Positions 44,334 to 56,242 of a stretch of DNA of 64,000 nucleotides are shown piece after piece. This stretch comes from Gamarada debralockiae (taxonomy: Eukaryota; Ascomycota; Leotiomycetes; Helotiales; Hyphodiscaceae), in NCBI GenBank assembly GCA_002803225.1, contig NXFV01000112.1, positions 105,157 through 169,156 on the forward strand, written 5' to 3'. The position numbers and the translations under genes are program-made. The stretch's first letter is position 1; each line of letters starts with the position of its first letter. The notes beneath the pieces are model-generated. The model was not told the origin of the DNA. It searched no databases and was given only the letters and a program-made list of their open reading frames with translations.

Positions 44334-45286
44334 GTGTGAGCGGTGCTCTGTTATTTTTGGTATATTCCAAGAGCTGTAGTCTCAATATTGATAGCACCAG
44401 TGTCTCGTGAATTCATCTTATCTGTTTTCGTAGTTATGGACTCATTATAATCTCACAGGACGGACCTTCAGTGCGTTGGAAGCTCTCAACCTATCCTCAT
44501 TACTTCACCATATCATCAACAATTTCCCTATCTTCTTAAACTTGGCTCTCCTTTCTATTATCAATATCGACTCTCACTCCTCCCTTCCTCCACTCGTAAA
44601 ATTGAAAGTCCCATTATATCACTTCCATTATAGAATATCTTTAAATCTAGACCCCGAAAATGTACGTATATTTCAAGATTTCCCCTCTGATCACACATAT
44701 GCAGGTAGGTTTCTGGTTCGGTGGTATAGAGTGCGAAGCAAACATATTTCCCTCACGATAGCAGCCTTTATAGATATCAGGGAAGAGCCGTTCGTTGCAA
44801 ACAGAATCTGCGGTAAGCTACTGCAGTTAATGTCAACATTAAACTGAACTGTTGTAGCGAAGAAATGTCGGTTGCGATTCTAGGAGCAAAGGAAGACTTA
44901 CTCGCTGTGTTGGGATGTTATCGAACACTTACTGACGGGTGGTCTTTAGTCAAGCAAGGTTGCATGGGACTTCTACCAAGATAAAGCAGGGTGAACGAGC
45001 CTTCCTTTGTATTGGCAAAAGAGGCGTCAGAGGTGGCTGGCCAGTGAATTGCACGTTCTGTATTCACCCAAGCAAAGGAAGTTGAGATCGCTAAAGTTAA
45101 ATCAGTGATTTGGACTGTCTGGTGAATGCAGGAGGCTCCTAGAAGAGGATTTGAATCGTTCAAATGGTTCGAACGATTGAGAAGCAGACATTTCGGATAG
45201 TGACATGCAGTTCTTTGAGTCTAGCTATGCAAGAAGTCCACGCTTAATCGCAGCACATCAATGCAACATTGAACTCTACCTTCCTA
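44334..45286. other. intergenic region
   Basis: Only short frames without coding character. An 8-bp inverted repeat (AATCGTTC / GAACGATT, 9-nt loop) lies near 45151-45175. Confidence 0.4.
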
Positions 45287-46082
45287 TCATTCCAACAAAA
45301 ATCTCAAAAACGCCTGCGAAACCACAACCCCATCATGATATTTATCCACCCGTGCCATGGAATCTTTAAATATCTCATCATCAAAGACCCCCGACGTATG
45401 GCGGGCAATCAACAACTCCCTCACAATCTCCTCGTTGAATTCCGGATGTCCTTGCACCGTGATGAGCCGTTGTGGGATATACATCCCTTGAACAGCGCAC
45501 TTTTCTGTGTAGGCTAATGACTCGACACCGTCAGGGTAGTTGTAGACTATGTCTCGATGCATTTGATGCAATGCCTATTCTCAATCATCAAATAACTTCC
45601 AAAAATGTTTGTGCAGAGGGGTTTACCAAAGCACTTTTCCCAAAGATCTCCTGCCCCTTCTTCGTCAAATCAATAGCCGTGACACTCGTCTCCCACCCCT
45701 TATCACTCCTATCCACCTTGGCCCCAAGCGCTCTCCCCACAATCTGATGCCCAAAACATACTCCGATAATCCTCACTCTCCTCTGCTTCAAGACCTCCTC
45801 TGTAAACGCCACGAGCTTGACGATCCAGGGGTCGCTGTCAAAGGAGTTGTGTCTAGAGCCCGTGATGAGAATTGCGTCGATGGAGTCTAGGGACGGGTAT
45901 TCTTGTTTCGTTACAACGTCGAAGGTGCTTATTTGGAGGTCGGAGGGAGAGAGTTCAAGAGCTTTTGCGCCGGAGCGGAGGAGGGCTGTGAAGACGCCGC
46001 CGTAACCGCCATATTTTGCTCGGGTGCCGTCGAGGGGTGTGTCGCACTCGAGAATTGCGATTCGGAGGGGGAGAGAAGGCAT
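45287..46082 (-). CDS. class I glutamine amidotransferase-like protein
   Basis: Exons 46082-45627 and 45574-45287, joined by a 52-nt intron (GTAAAC to GAATAG), give 247 residues. The N-terminus (LRIAILECDTP) and ILITGSRHNSF are usual for fungal GATase1-type proteins; the nucleophile Cys is in GVCFGHQIVGRALG, and the His-Glu pair is in VQGHPEFNEE. It lacks any synthetase domain, so it is a stand-alone member (the family is often called GMP synthase-like or glutamine amidotransferase class I, of unclear substrate; some members hydrolyse gamma-glutamyl compounds). The ATG at 46082 follows an in-frame region without a good earlier start. The gene is divergent from the MFS transporter, about 830 bp away. 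Confidence 0.88.
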
Positions 46083-46914
46083 CTTGATTGGGGCAAAGGC
46101 GTGCAAGTGAGTATGGGGAGGAAGAGAATGTGGGAGAGCGCAGGAGAGACGAAAAGAAGGTCCGGCAAGAATGGGGGCTGTAAGAGTGGTGGTGGGGCAA
46201 GAGAAGAGTGAAATTTGAGAAATTCTTATCGCCCTGATAAGAAGCTGCCGTAATCGGCCTTTAAATTTACCCGAGATTGCCCCGCAACGTGTGAGCACGT
46301 GCCCAATGTTCCCGATTCAGGGAATGTTTTTGTAAGGACAAAGTTTACGCTTCTTCATCCCAAGTAAAGTTTTCTTAGATTTCAAGCGCATGCACATGCA
46401 TATGCACATGCGCATCATAAAGTGCTTGTTCTCGTACCACAAACCGCTCAACCTCAGCTTCACCATTCACAGAGAGTAAGCCGAATGCAACAAGGAACGG
46501 GTATCCCACCTTTAGCTCCGCATGTTGCATGCAGCTCAATAGACCGCCAAATGGCGCAATTGGCTAATTAATCATTTCAGTCCTTGCGGCTGCACTTCAA
46601 CTTCTTCTCTTCCCCATTCCTCCTCCCTTTCTTTCCTTTTTCTGCAGCTTTTGAAGGGGCGATTCAACATAGTTTATGAAAAGAGGCAAAAGGCAACAAA
46701 GTCTCACGTTATCGCCGTGTCAGCAAATCTGAGAGAGGCAAAAAATCGGGAATCATCTTTGACAATCGGAACGAATTGAAAGGCGTATGACGAATGATGA
46801 GTCTTACAGCAGATTAATGACCCCGCCTACGAATTCGTTGTGAAAGGTTACGCATTCACTTATCTTTTAACTTCAACAACTCCCCCTTCTACCTTTTAAA
46901 GGTTCTGAAGAGAT
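46083..46914. other. shared divergent promoter region
   Basis: It lies between the amidotransferase and the MFS gene. It contains an alternating purine-pyrimidine tract listed separately. No gene was recognised. Confidence 0.5.
46387..46416. repeat. alternating purine-pyrimidine tract (imperfect ATGCAC repeat)
   Basis: About 30 bp of strict purine-pyrimidine alternation (ATGCAC and ATGCAT units). Such DNA can adopt Z-form, and it sits between two divergent starts. Confidence 0.55.
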
Positions 46915-48957
46915 ATGGCAAGTCCAAAAGAGGAGGGACAAGGCTCGAGGAGTCACATGATGCAAATCAGTGGAGGAGATAGCCCTGTGAACGAACAAAC
47001 TTCACTTCTTGTAGCAGGTAGTGGGGCTGTGAATCATGGCACTATTGCTCCTGATGAAGCGGATGAGGATGTTTATGGGAAGGATATCGATCCGAACGAA
47101 TTCGATGTGCTCTTATCAAGATCCGAATCCTACACCACTGGCCTTGGAATCGAGCCACAATCACAAGACTACTCCATGCTTCGGGGACCCCGAAGATACA
47201 GCGGTGTGAAAGCAGGACGGAAGCCAAGTTTCTCAAGTTTGCGGAGAAGAGCTTCAAGGAGCACGATTGGCAGTGGTCAGAGTCCGATTGAGGAAATAGA
47301 TGAGGAACAAGAATCCAAGAGCCCATTTCTGGCAGGAGTGAGCGTCGGCAGGTTCTGGCTCATCTTTGGAGGTATATTGGCATGCTACTTTGTGGCTTGT
47401 TTCGACAGCACAATTATGGTCTCGAGCCATCCTGTCATCACGTCCTACTTCCACAGCTCGAATAGTGCCTCCTGGTTATCGACAGCTTTCCTATTGACGT
47501 CGACGAGTTTCCAACCCCTATTCGGACGACTCTCTGATACGATTGGGAGGAAATCACCAATGGTATTCACACTGGTCATCTTCTTACTATCGACAATATG
47601 GTGTGCTCTCGCACAAAGCATGACGAGCTTCATCGCAGCACGGGCATTATGTGGACTTGGTGCAGGTGGAATGATATCGTTGGGCTCAATCATCACTAGT
47701 GATCTGGTCCCAATTGAGATTCGTGGTGCGTACCAGTCATACATCAACATCATATACGGCGTGGGATCTATGTTGGGAGCAGCTCTTGGTGGTGCTATTG
47801 CAGATCATCTGGGATGGAGATGGGAGTTCGGGATCCAGGTCCCGTTTCTCGTCATCTGCTTGCTCATCGCATGCTTCACCATCCCGAGGGGTCTCGGTTT
47901 GGCAGAGGGCGTGAAGCAAAAGACCTTGCTGGAAGCTATGAGAGTGTTTGATTTCAAGGGCTCAATCCTCCTCACGACTTCAATCACATTCTTCATTCTA
48001 GGCATCGTAAGTCATATCTCCCCTTCCCCTCCGTTTCCAACCTCGTTAACATTTCCACAGAATCTAGGAGGCAACGTCTACCCCTGGACACACCCCCTAG
48101 TCCTAACTTCCCTCTCCATCTTCGCCATCTGCTTCCCCCTCTTCATCTACGTCGAATCCCTCGTCCCCCTCCCCATCATGCCCCTGGGCCTCCTAATCCG
48201 CAACCCACGCGCCGGCCTCATTCTTTCCAACTTCATCGGCGCCATAGTAGCCAACGCAGTTACATTCAACATACCCCTGTACTTCCAAGCCGTGCTCCTC
48301 GAATCCGCCACCTCTTCCGGCCTGCGCCTCGTAGTTCCATCAGCCGCAGCCTCAATCATCGGTACCGGAACGGGCTTCGCCATAACCTACACCAAAAGGT
48401 TGAAATGGCCGCTAGTTTGCGGTGTTGTACTTCTCCAGCTAGGGACGACGGGGTTGAGCGCGATGGGAAGGGGAATGCCGAATTGGGTATACATGATTTT
48501 TATTGTGCCCTCAAGCATGGGAACAGGATTCATGTTCCCTGCTACGTTTATGGCGGTTCTTGCTGTCTCCGAACAAGCTGAGCAAGCAGTCGTCACTTCG
48601 ACTCTCATATTATGGCGATCACTTGGGATGGTGCTAGGTGTTGCGTCGAGCAGCTTGGTGTTGCAGAATGCGCTGCTTTATTATTTGAATGAGTATGTTG
48701 TGGGGCCGGATAAAGAACGTGTAAGTGATTTTCTTGAAGGGATGGTGGAATGAGAACTGATGAGAGAATAGGTGATACAAAAAGTCCGCGCCTCGGTGCA
48801 AGCAATCCACCGTCTGGCGCCAATGTATCGCGAACAAGTCATCGAAGCTTACGCCTCTTCTCTACGGGCTACTTTCATCATGGCTGCTATTCTATCTGTC
48901 ATTACGGTTTTGATCACGGTGAGGTTGAAGCTGCCGAGATTGGGGCAGAGGAAGTGA
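46915..48957 (+). CDS. MFS transporter, DHA2-type (Vba/Fnx-like vacuolar amino-acid transporter family)
   Basis: Exons 46915-48006, 48061-48720 and 48772-48957 give 645 residues. Intron 1 (54 nt, GTAAGT to CACAG) is in frame with no stop; intron 2 (51 nt, GTAAGT to AATAG) leads to the last exon, which ends in a membrane segment (IMAAILSVITVLITVRL). The N-terminal 145 residues are hydrophilic, with Ser/Arg-rich and acidic motifs (TSLLVAG, DPNEFDVLLSRSES). The transport domain has the MFS signature GRLSDTIGRKSP between segments 2 and 3, the LDxT-like CFDSTIMVSSHPVI in segment 1, and GSMLGAALGGAIADHLGWRW in segment 5. The closest characterised relatives are fission yeast Fnx1/Fnx2 and budding yeast Vba proteins, which move basic amino acids into the vacuole. 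Substrate here is inferred. Confidence 0.88.
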
Positions 48958-49697
48958 GTGGGTGGTGGAGCGAGGGAGTTTAGTAGGCGAGATAAGAAGA
49001 TACGGGGCGGACTGGGTGGGAGAAGTAATGGAAGGGGAGTTCGATTGTTGAAGATCAATATACGAATGGAAAGGACAAATGAAAATGATGAGCGAGCGAG
49101 CATTTCGTGGCGTTGACTTTCATACAAAAATTTGGGAAATTTGTACGCAAATGCATGCATGGAGTTTCGTAGGATTTTCGAAATCATAGCGCCTTTTATA
49201 CTTCGACTGAGCATAAAAATGGCTCCAACGTTCCAAGTTCCAGACTCCTCAAGTTGAGAGACTGGCTGTCTGTTCTTGACTGGACCTTCTAATTTGTGAC
49301 TTTCCGGAAATCTAAAGTTCCCCAAAAGAATTCCCTTGTTGCTCTTGCCAAAGGCAACCCCGATTGGTGAGTCCAAGCTGTTCAAGCTTCCTGAAGACCG
49401 GGGAAAATATATTTCCAATGATTGTAAGAAATAAGCTGGTAATACCAAGTTCAATCAAAAACTGGAGTTCACTTCCACCTGCCATTTTCTTGGAATGATT
49501 TAGATTTTTTTTCTTTATTAGATGTGATTAGCAGAATATGCTTTGTTGTGAACATTTGAGTGGCAAAATATCTGTTATGACAATTTTGAATTGCGACGAT
49601 ACCTTCGTGCGTTTGCCATGTTCTAGCAATACATGAATCATCCCCAAAGTTCTCGCAGCTAGGAACAGTGACGCTCAGGATCTAGCAAAGCTCTTAC
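48958..49697. other. intergenic region (convergent 3' ends)
   Basis: No recognised gene. A 201-codon minus-strand frame at 48849-49454 overlaps the MFS 3' end and has no coding features I can name. Confidence 0.4.
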
Positions 49698-50519
49698 TCA
49701 TACTGTACGAGCATCAAACCCTCTTCCACATAATTTCCTCAGTTGCATGGTCCTCTTGTCCTTCACCAGTATCTTCAAAGTTATGGTGGGCTCGGGGAAT
49801 TTCTTTGCGTATGCTGAATGGGCCTTCGTATGGGCCCCGAACACCGTTGTCAATTCATTTACTGCTTTCATCCATCCACCAGGATCAAAATATTCTGGGT
49901 CTGAGAAGAACACTCTCTGGTTGTAACGTCCGGTCTGCTGGGGTGTAGAGAGGCCATCATCCTCATCATCGGTGTCATCCTCGGTAACGCCTTCGTTTCC
50001 AACCAGAATCAGATCCTTGAGCTTGGGTAACTTGCAGAGCTGGGAAACTGTAGTGTAAATGCGCTCCTTACTCACATAGTGAATAGATATGGCCAACTTG
50101 GAAATCTTCTTGAGGGTTTTGATGTCTGTAGGTGCTGAGGAGAGAACGCCAAGATGATCGAGGTTGTAGAGTGTCGACCTGCCGTTTTGACCAGGATATT
50201 GCCTGCCAGCAAAATAGATAGTATCTTGATCAAAATTGACATACACCGTATTGGAACCATTGCAGAGCTCGTCCATCTTGTTACCGAAAGCAAGCTTGTA
50301 ATGTTTCAAGCCCAGTTGCCGAGCTTCCCGACTGACATGCAATATAGGCGGAACTGGCGTGGTCGACATGAAGGTGACATAATTCCAGCCCTTCTTTACG
50401 TATTCGACAACGTCCATCTCGACGATACGAGGAACTGACAAAACTTCGTCCCAGATCTTTGAGCGAAGCTCGATGGGAAGTCTGGGGAAAGAATGGAACT
50501 CGTCCTCAGCAGACGCCAT
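49698..50519 (-). CDS. 2EXR-domain protein
   Basis: A single exon of 273 residues. It begins with the pattern seen in the fungal 2EXR family: FHSFPRLPIELRSKIWDEVLSVPRIVEM, followed by PPILHVSREARQLGLKHYKLAFG and VYVNFDQDTIYFAG. The rest, SKLAISIHYV, an acidic stretch (DDTDDEDD) and RVFFSDPEYFDPGGW, also fits. This family is very common and often multi-copy in Pezizomycotina; its function is unknown. The start at 50519 (MASAEDE) is the first ATG in frame; the frame is open a few codons further but only with a TTG. Confidence 0.8.
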   Translation of the reverse strand: MASAEDEFHSFPRLPIELRSKIWDEVLSVPRIVEMDVVEYVKKGWNYVTFMSTTPVPPILHVSREARQLGLKHYKLAFGNKMDELCNGSNTVYVNFDQDTIYFAGRQYPGQNGRSTLYNLDHLGVLSSAPTDIKTLKKISKLAISIHYVSKERIYTTVSQLCKLPKLKDLILVGNEGVTEDDTDDEDDGLSTPQQTGRYNQRVFFSDPEYFDPGGWMKAVNELTTVFGAHTKAHSAYAKKFPEPTITLKILVKDKRTMQLRKLCGRGFDARTV

Positions 50520-52265
50520 CTTCGCGGTCAACTGTTGGATTGCTTCTAGTTGAGAAATCGAGTGCCGAAGAAGATTTCAATTGCCAAACTCAACCTGGTC
50601 ATAGTGTTAGCGGTTACATATCCGGTCAAGAGGAAGGCAACGAGAGAGGTAGCGACATAGAAATTTCGACTTGGCTGGTTGATGAAAGATCTCTTCGACG
50701 GGCTGTGGTACAACTAAGGAAGCAGGACCGCAGCTACCCAAATGATTTTGCTAGAAACGATACTCCTGGTTGTATCAAGATAGGAGTTGAAGAGAGTGGT
50801 GATACACAGTGCTTAAAAGACGAAGATGATTGTAGAAGCAGGTCACGGAAACGAATGAAGTTCGACTCCTGAACGAGGTGATTGTTGAAAGACCAAGTGA
50901 GGTGAGATGCATTAACATAAGGCACCCTTGAGTCGATGATAGGAGGTTGAGGTGTCGATGATGTCTTCGTATCCTAGAAAACCGAAGTTGGCTCCTCAAG
51001 AAACGTGAAGTGTGATAAGGAAGTTCGTCGAGGTGACGGACCTGTGAATGGTGAGCTTCTACTTGGTGATCCCGAAATGATTCGGATGAAAATAGATGGA
51101 AGATCATGAAGTAGAGATTATGTGATGTTTGCAGTGAACTTACAGATGAAAATGCCGACCAGATATGGTGAAGTGCGATGTCTTCGAGGCGACGAAGAGA
51201 TTCAAGACTTGAAATGGGCTTCGAAGTCTCCGACTCGTGGAGATGACAAGCTTCGAGACGAAAGCTTGATGGTTGCGATAAAAGTAAAGAATCTAAAACT
51301 TGGCGTTTGGGAAGATGACGGAAAGACTGAGAACGATTGATAGAAGTGCAGATTTGAGAGTCAACACGAGTTCATTAAAGATCAATCGAGATTTGATGCC
51401 ACGAAGCTGACACCATCAATTGGGGATCTCGAGTTGATGAAGGTGCTAAGTAGAGTGGAATGAAGGTTGGAAGATTTGGAGGAAGATGGAGGAAATGTTG
51501 ACTTGTGCGAGCTAATTTAGCTCCGAGCGTTTTGGAGAAGGCGCGTCCGTCTCGCGATATCACGTGCTGCGTCCTTCGATGAAAATTTTCCAGCATCAAC
51601 GGCTGTGAAGACGAACAAGGCCTTGAAAATAATGGAGATGCCTTCAGATTTGAGCTACAGAAGTTTTGAAAAGGTTCTTACTTCATTTACAGGCTGACGC
51701 TGGAAGCTTGTGATGTTTACCTGCAGCCTTGAATCAACGACGCTTGGAGGCTGAAGAAATCCTCGAGTTCAGAGACCTTTACTAGGAACTACTTTATGGA
51801 ATATTAATAATGGCCACTCGCATCATATAAAGCTTCCTGACCATTAATTCTGAGAATGTTCCTTCCGTACTGCAAACACTGTTTAGATACGCGATTAAAA
51901 TACATGTGGCCGTAGAAAACCGCAATTGACCTGAGCCGCATTCAAGTCTGGTAGAGCTTAAATTGGGGGCCATTGGAAGGTTGTAGTACACGCACAACTC
52001 GTGCATGTACCTGATGGGTATCTCCTTATATTTTTCTCTCCCCTCCTCATCGCTATGCACACCTTCTCCAGCTCATATACTATGGCTTCCCTTCCACCAT
52101 GTCACAATGCTCAAAGCTAACGCCAACCAATGCAATGCAAACCGGGTCCGTAGACACACCGGCAACGCTCAACCCATCAACCGTCAATATTTCCCCAATG
52201 CAAACCCGCTAATGCTGAACTTCTGAAATCAAACCCACCATATGCTGCCATGCCATTCCCCGCCC
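50520..52265. other. intergenic region
   Basis: Plus-strand frames at about 50531-50872 and 51122-51340 are open and charged, but neither has an ATG in a good position with recognisable domains. I could not support a gene here. Confidence 0.35.
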
Positions 52266-54370
52266 CTATATCCCATTTATGTAACTAGACTCATACGTTT
52301 CGCTTAACTCATGAGCTGTCTCCTTTGGTTCTTCCTCTTTTGTGTCCGCCTTTTCTTTGCTTACTTCTCGTGAGGGCTGAGTCCCAATATGGATTGAGTC
52401 TGTCTCGTCATCCGAAGATTGAGACGAAACAGACTCTGCTACAGCATCCTCCATCGGATCAGAGCGCTCTTCCTGAGCGGTACTCATCGCTCCATCCAAC
52501 CCTGCGGCCTCCCACCAGCTCCTTTCTCTTCGGTGTTCCCCAGTTTGAGCGTCTTGAACAGCCTCAAGTCTCCGCTGCGCCAACTCTTCCTCTCGTCTCT
52601 GATACGCAGCTCTGGCCTCCCTAACCATCTCCTCCCTTGTCTTCCCAGGCCCATGAAACTTTCTCCTCTTCCTCCTCACTCCCTTCCAGCCGGACCAAAA
52701 CTTTAGACTCCCCCAGAAGCTCCCATCGCTGCCATGGATGTGTTTCCAGGGTTTCTCTCGAGTGGAGAACAGCCAACAATCGACTGCTGCTTGGGAAGAG
52801 ATGAAAATGGTCGTAGCGCAGGTCAGGCCGAATGGAGGATTGACAGCGAATCGATTATCGAATTGGAGGACGTGTGAGACAAACGGCACAATCCACATTC
52901 CACAATATACCAAGGGATAAATGAACAAGAATCGTAGTTGCCGTCGAATTTTCTCCCTTGTTCGCAGCATTTCTGAGACTGCAAGATTCTGTCCTCGTGA
53001 ATTCATAAGCTGCAATTGTGATGTCGGAGTAGGTGTTTCCGTTGACGCCCCTGGAGGACCACGATGAACAGAAAAGATATCGGCAATCGAGCGTTTCGAG
53101 TTCGGTGACTGACTGGGGCTGAAAGTGACTCGATGGACAAAATTGTCGCGCCACGAAGTGATCCGGGACTGAGATGGATCGACAGATTCGATATCATTAG
53201 GTGGAGATGGCGCTGGTCTTAAGTACGCAGGCAATGGTTGTGGGGTCGATGGTTCAATGAAAGAATCCGAATCTACTGTAGAGAGTTCAGAAGAAGGTGC
53301 GTGCGAGGAAGACCCATTGTTGGTTAGAACACTTGCCCAGATGAAGCGATGTGTACCAGTCTTTGCAAGTGGTGCGCCATGGACTGATTCTAATGTCGAA
53401 ACCGACTGTTTCCTTGCTTCGGCATCTGTAGCGACTGAAGTCTGCCTGGAAGGATCTGGTATCAAGCCATGGCAGGCGAGTGTTGGTGTAGGAGGTGTGT
53501 TATATCGTTTCTGTCGCTTCGAACGTTTGCTTTCGTTCGGTGAGCCATTTTGGCGCTCAAGACGGATTTTCCCCTCCTCGTTGAATCCGTGAAATTTGTT
53601 CCGGACGTAGTAATATATGGAGGCGTATATACCGAGAATGAAAAGAAAAATCACATATCGGGGGATCCAGCTCAATGCAAGACCATACCAGAATGGCCGG
53701 ACAGGAAGGTAGCAGTAGGTCCCCTCGACTACGTAAGCATTGCCGCCGTTGATGAATGCCAGTGAAGCCATGATGATTGGGAAGAAAAACCAGATGATAT
53801 ACGCAAGATGCCGATATGGATACAAACCTCCCTCTCTGGATGAGGCTCTAGGTTTGAAAATATACAATGCAGAGTGAATGGCAATCATGAGGGCGGCGAT
53901 ATCTATTTCCAGTTAGTGACCGAAACCCGCAAGTGACTATGAATTCGTACCTGACGCTTCAATGCCTAAAGCTATGAAAAAGCCATTGACTTGACAGAAC
54001 GTCGAATTACTTGGGACCGGACCATGGGCAAACACCACAGCAGGGTATGCCATGAACCACAAAGCTTTAAACATATCACTCTGAATGAGTAACATAATGA
54101 GGCTACAAGAAATTAGTCTATTTCCCTGGTTAGGATGTACAAGGCTTACTCGTGTCTGAAACTCCTCCGCATTTTGATGAACCAGTAAAATGCCAATATT
54201 GCCGAGGCCACACTGATTGTAGCGAATGTCAGAGCTAAATATTGCAGTGTATTCCCTTCCGATGGCGTCAAATTTTGTGCGTCGACAGTGGAGTTGTTGG
54301 GTCGTAAATTTCTCGGTTCGATTTGTATCTCGCACATTGCATGAGCAATGCGGGTTGAGAGCGGCGCCAT
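52266..54370 (-). CDS. Git3-like G-protein-coupled receptor
   Basis: Exons 54370-54150, 54102-53951 and 53902-52266 give 669 residues. Introns are 47 nt (GTAAGC to TTGTAG) and 48 nt (GTACGA to AATAG) and keep frame through split codons (GAC and GAT). Five helices are in the first 250 residues: LQYLALTFATISVASAILAFYW; LIMLLIQSDMFKALWFMAYPAVV; FFIALGIEASDIAALMIAIHSALYI; HLAYIIWFFFPIIMASLAF; FWYGLALSWIPRYVIFLFILGIY, with TYCYLPVRP before the fifth. A long loop of about 170 residues (Ser/Pro-rich) then leads to the last two helices (LRFLFIYPLVYCGMWIVPF and TCATTIFISSQAAVDCWLF). This is the layout of the Git3/Gpr1 family, which senses glucose or amino acids and signals through Gpa2-type G-alpha to cAMP. 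The acidic C-terminus extends about 130 residues. Confidence 0.9.
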
Positions 54371-56242
54371 TGCAGATCGACCAGATCCGTCAAAATTGAC
54401 TTTCTGCAGAGAGGTTTGGCAGAGAAGGAATGCGCAATTGGAGGTTATGGGTTCAACTCTTTCCTACTTTGTAACGCCAACATCGTTCTTTCCTTGTATG
54501 TACACCGAGGCTCTCCCCGCCACGAGTATTCGGGTTTGTAGAGTTGAGATGAAACCGTGAAGAAGTTGTGTTATATTCGGAGAATTATTCGGAATAGTCG
54601 GCAGAGGGTGAATTCCGACTCTCGAGTTCTTTAGAAAATAAATTCGTATCCCGTTCTCATGATCTCAAATATCTCCGAGGTTAGGTGAAGCTGGCTCGGG
54701 CGGTGAGCAGTCAGCTGTGAGCTTGGGTTTTTTTCCTGCAGCCTCGGAATTTTCGTGGGGGAGTGTTTCGTCGGGGGAGGTAGATATTCGCAAGGCTCAT
54801 CGAGAAAGAGAGTTTTTCGAATGGTAGATGTTGCGGGATGAAGAAAGGTAATAGAAGGAAAAGACTGTTTCCAGCTCAGTACGTGAAGACATACCCCCAT
54901 TTCGTAAGTGAGATCGACAGCGCTGTAAGTATATTCAGCCCTTCTTATTGGTCAAAACGGGCAAATCAAGGACGTGAGTTGTCACTCAAGCTTGCGCGCT
55001 CGCCTGACACAAACAGAACCCTCATGCGACACTATTATTTTGTGCTGTAAAAATGTACCTCTACCAGACAATTGGGATTGTAGTTTAGACTATTCACAAA
55101 GCTCTTTTCAAATATTGTCCTCCAGTATGTGCAAAACCATCACCAAGTACGATGAAGACGACACACAAAAAAAATTCAGGACATAAGGAAGCATCATCAA
55201 TACAAAATATAAGCGCTTCAGGATTCTTTTTTGGTACAATCACATATCGACAAGGCTCCCCGAGGGCTATTGATGACGCAGACGTGCATATCCCGAAAAG
55301 GAGCTTCTAGGACGGATTCTATTTGCCGATGGTTCCCTGCCCGCTTATCCGAGCACTCTGTCCCGCGTTAATCACTTGCACGGATCACCAGCACGTCCAG
55401 GTGCTTCACATCCCGTCCCTCCACACTCCGCACCCTTCCACGACGTTGCGCCCTGCGGACCGGCGGAAGACGTGATCATGGGGAAGTTCAGCCAAAAAGG
55501 CAGGCGCCGGGTCATGAATGCACCTCGCGATGAAAATGCAGGAGAATTACTGAGGGGATTTCGGGGCGAGGTAGGTGCTCCGTACCGTGCTCGTACCCAA
55601 TTCTATGTCGCGCATAAAAAGGCTGGAACTCGGTGACACTCACCCCACGTGCGCGATTTTATTTCCTTCACCGATGCAGAATCTGTACAGAACGGCAGAG
55701 TTTGCAAACACCATACCTGACTCGGGCACGTTCGAATTTTCGCTTTGCAGTTCAGAGACGGCACGATGTTTGCTTTTGATAAAGTTGAGGCTGTGATGCG
55801 CAAATTCTTCGAATGATCCAACGCCGAAAGTGGACGGAAGACCCAGAAGAAAGTAGACTAAATCAGGGGCAACCCCGGGAGAGTTTCTCATCACGTGATG
55901 ATATCCCACTTTCTCAACAAGGAGGTTTGAGGCTCGAAGCATGTCGCTAGAAAAGGTTCGTTTCTAGATTCAGAAGCTGTGAGTGGTGGATGGGGAACGA
56001 TTTACCAGATCAAGCGAGAATGAGAGACGAGGAGCAATCCGATCTCTTGAAACTGAAGGGTTGAATATGTACATAAAAATCTCTCAAGTCGATGCAGTCG
56101 ACCCTCGTATGGATCTGATCTGAAAGTTGTTGTCCAGTGAACTCATTCAAACGCCGTCCTCCTCCTTTGACCTTTCACCTGTATTTTTGCTCCTAACACC
56201 TTACCTTACCTTATACAATAAATATCATACATTTTTGCATTG
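54371..56242. other. intergenic region upstream of the GPCR
   Basis: Almost 1.9 kb without a supported gene. A 14-bp perfect palindrome TCATCACGTGATGA lies at 55888-55901. Short frames at 55376-55636 and 55640-55942 have no recognisable features. Confidence 0.4.
55888..55901. promoter_or_regulatory. 14-bp palindrome with CACGTG core
   Basis: TCATCACGTGATGA is a perfect inverted repeat with an E-box core. It could be a bHLH/bZIP site, but it lies about 1.5 kb from the GPCR start. Confidence 0.3.

Noticed and set aside
45151..45175. Small hairpin with TTCGAA-like sequence, first read as a tRNA arm
   Set aside because: Only one 8-bp stem; no acceptor stem, D-arm or anticodon arm in the right spacing.
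50531..50872. Open, charged plus-strand frame next to the 2EXR gene
   Set aside because: No ATG near its start, overlaps the divergent gene's 5' end, no recognisable domain.
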